Of a DNA stretch of 64,000 nt, positions 55,106 to 62,042 are shown piece after piece. A model generated the notes under the pieces. The model was not told where the DNA came from. It was given only the letters and a program-made list of their open reading frames with translations, and did not search any database. Within the stretch, counting starts at the first letter, position 1; each line of letters begins with the position of its first letter. The stretch spans positions 4,990 to 68,989 of the forward strand of contig JBJEPE010000028.1 of assembly GCA_051881075.1 (NCBI GenBank), written 5' to 3'. A program made the translations under genes and the position numbers. Source of the DNA: RUG14223 sp051881075 (GTDB lineage: Bacteria; Bacillota; Clostridia; Oscillospirales; Acutalibacteraceae).

Positions 55106-55723
55106 ATGTCGAATATATATGAGAATATTCCAATAATAGAGAATGACAACTTTTTAATTCGCTTTATTAGTGAAGACGACACAAAGGACTTGTTAAAAGT
55201 ATATAGCGATAAAAATGCGTTGCCGTTTTTTAACAGTGATAATTGTCATGGAGATAATTTTTATTATCCGACAGAAGAGATAATGTCTAAGGCCATTGCT
55301 TTTTGGAAAGAAGCATATAACTCAAAATGGTTTGTGCGATGGGCTATCGTCGATAAGTCGATATCTGAAGCGATTGGCACAATAGAATTATGTATCAGAA
55401 AATCAAACGATGATTTTAATGGAATGGGGATTTTTAGACTGGATCTAAGAAGTGATTATGAGGATAAAGAGAAAATTTTTGATATTTTATCACTTTTTAT
55501 TCCTTTATCACATGATTTGATAGGCTGTGAGGAGATAATCACAAAAGTACCGATATATGCAGTAGAAAGAATAGCGGCGGTAAGCAAATACGGATTCATA
55601 AAATCAAATAGTTTTTTGATTGGAGCAGCGGATAATTATACATATAATGGATATTGGACTATAAAAAAAGACAATATTACATTTCACCACGATAGTTTAG
55701 ACTTTGAGAAATCGTTAAAGTGA
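55106..55723 (+). CDS. GNAT-family protein with weak CoA motif
   Basis: 205 residues, behind TAGGAG. It begins with ENDNFLIRFISEDDTKDLL like RimJ-type acetylases and has VRWAIVDKSISEAIGTIEL, but the usual R/Q-x-x-G-x-G/A CoA loop is not evident (FRLDLRSDYEDKEKIFDI). It ends with VERIAAVSKYGFIKSN. It may be a divergent or inactive acetyltransferase. Confidence 0.7.
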   Translation: MSNIYENIPIIENDNFLIRFISEDDTKDLLKVYSDKNALPFFNSDNCHGDNFYYPTEEIMSKAIAFWKEAYNSKWFVRWAIVDKSISEAIGTIELCIRKSNDDFNGMGIFRLDLRSDYEDKEKIFDILSLFIPLSHDLIGCEEIITKVPIYAVERIAAVSKYGFIKSNSFLIGAADNYTYNGYWTIKKDNITFHHDSLDFEKSLK

Positions 55724-55760
55724 ACAGATAAAAGTAATAAACTGATAATTTGAAAGAGAA

Positions 55761-56190
55761 ATGAACATTATGCTAAATATAAGATATGTGAAAAATTCAG
55801 ACAAGGCGTTTTGGTTTAGCCTTGATAAACATCTAAGTGAAGCAGAATTTGCAAACAAGGTAAATACTAAAAGAGGTTATGTAATGCTGGAGAATGATAA
55901 GCCTATAGGTTTATTAAGATACAATCTTTTTTGGGATAATACCCCGTTTTGCACAATGCTTTATATCGATTATGAATGTCAAAAAAATGGGATATGGCAC
56001 TAAACTGATTAAACATTGGGAGAAGGATATGAAGTCACAGGGCTACGGAATGTTACTTACTTCTACTCAGATTGATGAAGATGCACAGCATTTTTATAGG
56101 AAACTGGGATATAAAGATTGCGGAGGATTTGTAATTAATATTCCTCAGTATGAGCAGCCTATGGAACTGTTTTTAATTAAAGCTATTTAA
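55761..56190 (+). pseudogene. GNAT acetyltransferase gene split at an A7 tract
   Basis: Two overlapping frames together make one GNAT protein: MLNIRYVKNSDKAFWF to LYIDYECQK, then MGYGTKLIKHWEKD to QPMELFLIKAI. The break is the run of seven A at 55981-55987. One A fewer would fuse them as YECQKMGYGTKL, which restores the CoA loop. It may be a pseudogene, a phase-variable gene or a slippage-expressed gene. Confidence 0.75.
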
Positions 56191-56305
56191 CAAATTAACT
56201 TAAAAATCAACGAATTTTAATAATACATTCGTTTTTAAGCAAAGTATAGTTAAAAATATTGATTTATTATTAAATGAAATTAGGATGGATTAAAGATTTT
56301 AACAA

Positions 56306-56330
56306 ATACATTGCTTTTATATCAATGGAT
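56306..56330. repeat. Copy of the CATTG..CAATG palindrome
   Basis: ATACATTGCTTTTATATCAA followed by TGGAT; related to the copies at 38.4, 53.1 and 59.3 kb. The rest of 56191-56390 is AT-rich with no gene. Confidence 0.5.
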
Positions 56331-56390
56331 ATCTAAAAATGTTGAATTTAGGATGTCGCTTAATAAGAATTAATTTACTTATTGAAGTCA

Positions 56391-56419
56391 TTGACTGGAA
56401 TACTGTTGCCTGATATAAT
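56391..56419 (+). promoter_or_regulatory. SigA-type promoter of the S9 peptidase
   Basis: TTGACT, 17-bp spacer, TATAAT, about 130 nt ahead of the start codon. Confidence 0.72.
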
Positions 56420-56548
56420 TGATTAGGATTGTAGAGCATTGCGTTTGGCAATTTACTTATTTTTCTGATAGTATTAGGTGGGTATAATGTCACGCAATGT
56501 AATGAATTTAGCATTAAACATATAAATTTTATAAGAGAGGTAGTTAAA

Positions 56549-58516
56549 ATGAAACCAGTTGGTATTGATGAGTTTTGCAATTTTACTTTTTTGTCTAATG
56601 TAAAATTTTCACCGAATGGCAAAAATCTTGCTTTTGTTGTATCTAGGGCAAATAAGGAGCAAAACAATTATGAATCGTCTATTTATTTAAAGAAAGGTAA
56701 CAGAATCATTCAACTTACTAACGGTGGTAAGGAAAGTGATTTTAAATTTTTAGATGATAAAACGATAATATTTGCCGGTAACAGAGAAAAATCTAAAGAT
56801 TCGACAATGGACAGCATTTTTTACAGCATTTCCGTTGACGGTGGAGAGGCTAAAAAGTTTCTAACGTTGCCTATTCCTGTAGGAAATATTACTCCGCTTA
56901 AAAACGGTGATTATATTGTAGAGGGACAGACTTTTCCGGAATATGAGGATCTTTACACCGGTGATAAAAAGTTACTGGAAAAGTATAAGAAAGATCGCAA
57001 AGAAAACGCAGATTATCAGGTGTTGACCAGAAATCCATGGTGGTGGAATGGTGGTACATATACTCAGGGTGCTTACGGTAGCCTTTATTATTATTCCAAG
57101 AAAACAAAGAAACTTAAAAGACTTACAAATGTTGGTTTTGACGCATTTGATGCAAAGCTGACTAAAGATGAGAAGTATGTGTTCTTTTGCGGAAAAACTG
57201 TTAAGCCTAATGATGTCTTTGAAGATACGGGATTTTATAGAATAGAGCTTGAAACAGGAGAGATGGATACTGTGTTTGAGGGCTCAAAAGAGTTATTTAT
57301 GTATGATTTTGACTTAGGCAAAGATTTTATTCTTTTAGCCGCAGTTAAGCCTACACACGGAATAAATACAAACCCTGATTTCTATAAGGTGGATTATAAT
57401 ACGCTTGAGATCTCTGCGTATGCACAGTGGGGACAGTCGATTGGAACCTCCGTAGGATCAGATATACGATACGGTGGCGGCAGAAGTATCAAAATGGTTG
57501 ACAATGTATGTTACTTTACAGCTACTATTTTTGATGGCGCATATCTTTATAAGCTTGAGGACGGAAGAATTGAGCGATTAATAGATAAAAACGGTTCTGT
57601 TGACTGCTTTGATGTATATGAAGATAAAATTGTAATGAGCGCACTTTGGGATATGAAAGGTTCTGAGCTTTACAATGAAGACGGCAAACAACTTACTAAA
57701 TTTAATGAAAATGTACTTAAAAACAAGTACGTTTCCATGCCGGAAAGATTGAATTTCACAACTGAGGGACATGAAATTCATGGTTTTGTACTTAAACCGT
57801 TTAATTATGATTCTAATAAGACATATCCTGTCATTCTTGATGTTCACGGTGGGCCTAAAACGGTTTATGGTGAGGTTTATTATCACGAGATGCAGTACTG
57901 GGCTGGCAAGGGATATTTTGTTATATTCTGTAATCCCACGGGATCTGACGGCAGAGGCAACGACTTTATGGATATTAGGGGCAAGTACGGTACGGTTGAT
58001 TATAATGATTTAATGGCATTTGTTGATGAAGCTTTGAAAAAATATCCTCAAATGGATAAAAACAGACTTTTTGAAACGGGTGGATCTTATGGCGGCTTTA
58101 TGACTAACTGGATTATCGGTCATACTGATAGATTTAGGGCCTGTGCAAGTCAAAGATCGATTTCTAATTGGTTCAGCTTCTATGGTGTTTCAGATATCGG
58201 TGTAGCTTTTGCAGAGGATCAGTGCAATGCTAATGCTTGGGATAATCCCGAAAAGTTCTGGCAACATAGCCCTTTAAAATATGCAAATCAGGTTAAGACA
58301 CCAACGCTTTTTTTACATTCAGAAGAGGATTACAGATGCCCGATAGATCAAGGATATCAGATGTATACTGCGTTGATAGCTCATGGTATAGAGTCAAAGC
58401 TGATTCAGTTCAAAGGCGAAAATCATGATCTTTCAAGAACGGGAAAGCCTAAGCACAGAATCAGACGACTTGAAGAAATTACAAGTTGGTTTGAAAAACA
58501 CGATATTAATGAGTGA
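56549..58516 (+). CDS. S9 family prolyl oligopeptidase-like serine peptidase
   Basis: 655 residues. The N-terminal two-thirds form a beta-propeller (repeats such as FSPNGKNLAFVVSRANKEQN and LTKDEKYVFFCG). The C-terminal alpha/beta hydrolase has the nucleophile Ser513 in GGSYGGFMTNW, Asp594 in HSEEDYRCP and His626 in GENHDLSR. It lacks a signal peptide, so it cleaves short peptides in the cytoplasm, like acylaminoacyl or dipeptidyl peptidases. AGAGAGG precedes the ATG. Confidence 0.92.
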   Translation: MKPVGIDEFCNFTFLSNVKFSPNGKNLAFVVSRANKEQNNYESSIYLKKGNRIIQLTNGGKESDFKFLDDKTIIFAGNREKSKDSTMDSIFYSISVDGGEAKKFLTLPIPVGNITPLKNGDYIVEGQTFPEYEDLYTGDKKLLEKYKKDRKENADYQVLTRNPWWWNGGTYTQGAYGSLYYYSKKTKKLKRLTNVGFDAFDAKLTKDEKYVFFCGKTVKPNDVFEDTGFYRIELETGEMDTVFEGSKELFMYDFDLGKDFILLAAVKPTHGINTNPDFYKVDYNTLEISAYAQWGQSIGTSVGSDIRYGGGRSIKMVDNVCYFTATIFDGAYLYKLEDGRIERLIDKNGSVDCFDVYEDKIVMSALWDMKGSELYNEDGKQLTKFNENVLKNKYVSMPERLNFTTEGHEIHGFVLKPFNYDSNKTYPVILDVHGGPKTVYGEVYYHEMQYWAGKGYFVIFCNPTGSDGRGNDFMDIRGKYGTVDYNDLMAFVDEALKKYPQMDKNRLFETGGSYGGFMTNWIIGHTDRFRACASQRSISNWFSFYGVSDIGVAFAEDQCNANAWDNPEKFWQHSPLKYANQVKTPTLFLHSEEDYRCPIDQGYQMYTALIAHGIESKLIQFKGENHDLSRTGKPKHRIRRLEEITSWFEKHDINE

Positions 58517-58543
58517 TTAGATTACATATTATAAAATATTTTT

Positions 58544-58585
58544 AAGGACGGTGATTAAATTATAATGATCGTCCTTTACTTTTTG
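58544..58585 (+). terminator. Terminator of the S9 peptidase
   Basis: AAGGACG/CGTCCTT stem with a 19-nt loop that can partly pair, then TACTTTTTG. Confidence 0.65.
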
Positions 58586-58601
58586 CATATGCTTTTTTGT
58601 A

Positions 58602-58630
58602 TTGAATTTCGATACGTTTTATGGTATAAT
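58602..58630 (+). promoter_or_regulatory. SigA-type promoter of the 58.7-kb GNAT gene
   Basis: TTGAAT, 17-bp spacer, TATAAT, 27 nt ahead of the start codon. Confidence 0.75.
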
Positions 58631-58657
58631 CAAAAAAAGATGCGGTGATTTTAAGGT

Positions 58658-59119
58658 ATGTTGATTGAAACTGATAGACTTATTATAAGAAAATTTGATA
58701 TTTCTGACACAGAGGCATTGTATAAAATTCTCTCTAATGAGATAGTTATGCAATATATTGAGCCTGTATATGACTTTGAGAAAACCGCTGCATTTATCAA
58801 TAATTACGCTATGTGCGAGCCGCCTAAGGTATTTGCACTTGAGCATAAACGCAATAATTCTGTCATAGGCCACTTTATTTATCATCCATATGATACTGAA
58901 AGTTATGAGATTGGCTGGATAATTGACGATAAGTTTTGGAATAAAGGGTTTGCAAGTGAAATAACTGAGGCTGTGATTGATTATGCTAGAAAATCCAATG
59001 TCAGATCACTTGTTATTGAATGTCATTGCAATCAAACAATAACTAGGCGCATTGCAGAAAAGTATGGATTTAAACTGATAGAACAGAATCCCCTTTGCGT
59101 GTATAAGCTTGTTTTATAA
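58658..59119 (+). CDS. GNAT N-acetyltransferase (RimJ/RimL type)
   Basis: 153 residues. It starts with LIETDRLIIRKFDISDTEALY; CoA region IGWIIDDKFWNKGFASEITEA, then VIECHCNQTITRRIAEKYGFK. This is the RimJ/RimL-type fold. Substrate unknown. A single-gene unit with its own promoter and, at 59.2 kb, a terminator. Confidence 0.83.
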   Translation: MLIETDRLIIRKFDISDTEALYKILSNEIVMQYIEPVYDFEKTAAFINNYAMCEPPKVFALEHKRNNSVIGHFIYHPYDTESYEIGWIIDDKFWNKGFASEITEAVIDYARKSNVRSLVIECHCNQTITRRIAEKYGFKLIEQNPLCVYKLVL

Positions 59120-59185
59120 TTGGCGTAGGATTTTAGAAATTAATTAAATGCTTTGAATTGTTTTAGTATATGGAAGATGTTTAAG

Positions 59186-59331
59186 TCCTGTTGCTTTTGC
59201 AATAGGATTTTATAAACTGTGCGAATTTTAAAAATACATTGCTTTTGCAGTTAATTTATTCAGAGAAATGCAGTGAATGATTTATTTTTGCTGCAAATTT
59301 TATTAATCCATTGACTTTAAAGCAATGGATT
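59186..59331 (+). promoter_or_regulatory. Hairpin series ahead of the Tet(M)-like gene
   Basis: A first hairpin TCCTGTTGC-TTTT-GCAATAGGA (59186-59207), followed by TTTTAT, terminates the GNAT transcript or attenuates the next. A half copy CATTGCTTTTGCAG lies near 59249. A second hairpin TCCATTG/CAATGGA (59307-59329) ends about 12 nt before the GAGGTGAG ribosome site. No promoter of good quality is seen between them. Confidence 0.5.
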
Positions 59332-59353
59332 GTACAAAATGTGAGGTGAGTTT

Positions 59354-61987
59354 GTGAAAAAGATAGTTATTGGGATTTTGGCTCATGTTGATGCAGGAAA
59401 AACAACTTTGTCGGAGGCAATGCTGTATCAATGTGGTTGTATTAGGAAGCTTGGCAGAGTTGATCACGGCGATGCTTTTCTTGATACTTTTGCTTTAGAG
59501 AAGGAGCGAGGAATTACTATTTTTTCTAAACAAGCCCGCTTAAAATTTAACGATATTGAAATTGTCTTGCTTGACACACCGGGGCACGTAGATTTTTCTA
59601 CAGAAACTGAGCGTACATTGCGTGTTTTAGATTATGCAATTCTGGTTATAAGTGCTACAGATGGAGTGCAGTCACACTCAAAAACGCTTTGGAACTTGCT
59701 GAATAAGTACGAAATACCGACTTTTATTTTTGTGAATAAAATGGATTTAAATGTTCACAATCATGATTTTATTATTAACGATCTACAACGTAATTTTAAT
59801 TCTAATTGTGTTGACTTCTCTGATGATAGTTGTGATGATTTCTTTGAAAATGTTGCTTCTTTGGATGAAAATTTGCTTGATGAATACTTAAAAGCAGGTA
59901 ATTTGTCATTAGAATTGATAAAACATACTATAAAAGATAGAAAAATATTTCCTTGCTACTTTGGTTCTGCTTTGAAAAATCAGGGGATTGATGAATTTCT
60001 GAAAGCGATTGAAAAGTACACAATTACAAATACTTATCCGCTTGATTTTGCCGCAAAGGTGTACAAGGTATCGCGTGATTCACAAGGTGCAAGACTTGTG
60101 TATATGAAGATAACAGGCGGAACATTAAAGACCAAGAGTGTTATATCAAAGAACGGTATTGAAGAAAAGGTAAATCAAATCAGAATTTACTCAGGAATTA
60201 AATATACTACGCTTGATGAAGTGGAGGCAGGCGATGTTTGTGCTGTTACGGGTCTTAATAATGTCTATGCCGGGGATAATTTAGGTGCGGAAAAATCTAT
60301 TGAAAATCATATTTTAGAGCCTGTTTTGACTTACAAAATTATATTCCCACAAGAGATCAATCCTCATGATATTTACCTTAAAATGAAGGAGCTTGAAGAG
60401 GAGGAACCGCAGCTAAATGTATCGTGGGACAGTCAAAATAAAGAGATTCACGTTCAATTAATGGGTGAGGTGCAGATTGATGTAATCAAGTACTTGTTTT
60501 TTGAACATTTTGGAATAAATATTGAATTTGGTACAGGAAATATCGTTTATAAAGAAACTGTAACTGAACCTGTAGAGGGAGTAGGACACTTCGAGCCGCT
60601 CAGACATTATGCTGAGGTTCATGTGATAATAGAGCCACAGAACAACGGCGGAGAAATTACATACGATACTGTATGCAATGAGGATGAACTTGCACGTAAT
60701 TGGCAACGGCTTATTATCTCAAACTTAGAAGAAAAAAATCACTTAGGAGTGCTTATCGGTGCGCCGCTTACTGACGTAAAAATTACTCTTGTTGCAGGAA
60801 AAGCTCATGAAAAGCATACTGAGGGTGGTGACTTCAGACAAGCAGCGTGTAGAGCGGTCAGACAAGGATTGATGAAATCTAAATCTGTTGTTTTAGAGCC
60901 ATTTTATAAATTTGAAATAATATTGCCGTATGAAAATCTAGGCCGTGCTATGACAGATATACTCACAATGTATGGCGAAATCGAAAATCAGACGGTTATT
61001 GATGATTATGTAACTCTTGTAGGTACTGCGCCTGTATCAACTATGCGCGATTATGCGAAAAACATTGCTTCTTACAGCAAGGGAAAAGGCAAAATCATGC
61101 TTACTTTTGACGGATACAGGCAATGTCACAATCAAAATGAAGTGATTGAGAAAATTAGCTATGATCCTGAGGCGGACGTTGAAAATACACCGGACTCAGT
61201 GTTTTGTTCACATGGTGCAGGACGTATTGTTAAATGGAATGATGTAGAAAAAAATATGCACCTGCCACTATTTAAAGATAAAGAGAAACAGGACGCCTTA
61301 ATATATACTGGACACAATGATTACTATACAGGTACGTCAAAACAAACTACGTTTAGTGATGACGAATTAATGAAAATATATGAGCAAACGTATGGAACGA
61401 TACGCCGCAGAGATATTGAACATATTTCAACTAAGGCACGTGTTACTTTTGAAGAACATTCTGATAAAAAAACGTACAAAAGTTCTACTTACGAAAATCT
61501 TGAAGAATATCTTTTGATTGACGGATACAATATTATTTATTCTTGGGAAGAATTAAAAAATATCGCAAAAACAGATATAAAATTTGCCCGTAATACGTTT
61601 ATAAATATTCTGTCGAATTTTCAGGTCTATAAAAAGTGTAATTTAATTGTCGTTTTTGATGCTTATAATATTAAAGATAAGGTAGAAACTGTAGAAAAAC
61701 ATAGCGGAATTTATGTTATTTACACCAAGCAATCACAAACAGCAGATACTTACATTGAAAGAGTTAGTAAAGAAATCGGCAAAAAATACAGAACAAAGGT
61801 CGCTACATCTGATGCGCAGATACAAACTATTGTGTTCGGCAATGGCGCATTTCGTATGACCCCTAAGGAGCTAAAGGATGAAATAATATCAGTAAATAGA
61901 GAAATTGAAGATGTGCTTTATAAGCTTAGCACCAGTTCAGGCAACCGTGATATAAAATTAGAAGAGTTTTTTAAGAATAACAAATGA
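59354..61987 (+). CDS. Tet(M)/EF-G-like ribosomal GTPase fused to a Rae1/YacP-type NYN nuclease
   Basis: 877 residues, GTG start behind GAGGTGAG. Residues 1 to about 640 match ribosomal protection proteins: G1 AHVDAGKTT (10-18, first residue Ala, not the usual Gly), G3 DTPGHVDF (74-81), G4 NKMD (128-131), G5 GSALK, domain II, III and IV (AGKAHEKHTEGGDFRQAACR) and V (TAPVSTMRDYAKNIASYSKG). After a linker, residues about 716-870 match the Rae1/YacP NYN domain: IDGYN (Asp723), VVFDAYN (Asp769), TADTYIE (Asp798), ATSDAQ (Asp820). All four acidic residues are kept. Rae1 of Bacillus cuts mRNA in the ribosomal A site. I infer a ribosome-bound GTPase delivering a nuclease; tetracycline protection is possible but not shown. 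Confidence 0.88.
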   Translation: MKKIVIGILAHVDAGKTTLSEAMLYQCGCIRKLGRVDHGDAFLDTFALEKERGITIFSKQARLKFNDIEIVLLDTPGHVDFSTETERTLRVLDYAILVISATDGVQSHSKTLWNLLNKYEIPTFIFVNKMDLNVHNHDFIINDLQRNFNSNCVDFSDDSCDDFFENVASLDENLLDEYLKAGNLSLELIKHTIKDRKIFPCYFGSALKNQGIDEFLKAIEKYTITNTYPLDFAAKVYKVSRDSQGARLVYMKITGGTLKTKSVISKNGIEEKVNQIRIYSGIKYTTLDEVEAGDVCAVTGLNNVYAGDNLGAEKSIENHILEPVLTYKIIFPQEINPHDIYLKMKELEEEEPQLNVSWDSQNKEIHVQLMGEVQIDVIKYLFFEHFGINIEFGTGNIVYKETVTEPVEGVGHFEPLRHYAEVHVIIEPQNNGGEITYDTVCNEDELARNWQRLIISNLEEKNHLGVLIGAPLTDVKITLVAGKAHEKHTEGGDFRQAACRAVRQGLMKSKSVVLEPFYKFEIILPYENLGRAMTDILTMYGEIENQTVIDDYVTLVGTAPVSTMRDYAKNIASYSKGKGKIMLTFDGYRQCHNQNEVIEKISYDPEADVENTPDSVFCSHGAGRIVKWNDVEKNMHLPLFKDKEKQDALIYTGHNDYYTGTSKQTTFSDDELMKIYEQTYGTIRRRDIEHISTKARVTFEEHSDKKTYKSSTYENLEEYLLIDGYNIIYSWEELKNIAKTDIKFARNTFINILSNFQVYKKCNLIVVFDAYNIKDKVETVEKHSGIYVIYTKQSQTADTYIERVSKEIGKKYRTKVATSDAQIQTIVFGNGAFRMTPKELKDEIISVNREIEDVLYKLSTSSGNRDIKLEEFFKNNK

Positions 61988-62042
61988 TTGTTAAAATACA
62001 TTAATTTTGAAGCAAAGTTTTTTGAAAAATGGAGGTGGTATA

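Noticed and set aside
59354..61987. Plain tetracycline-resistance gene
   Set aside because: The Tet(M)-like core is divergent and carries a fused nuclease domain, so a direct resistance call is not supported by sequence alone.
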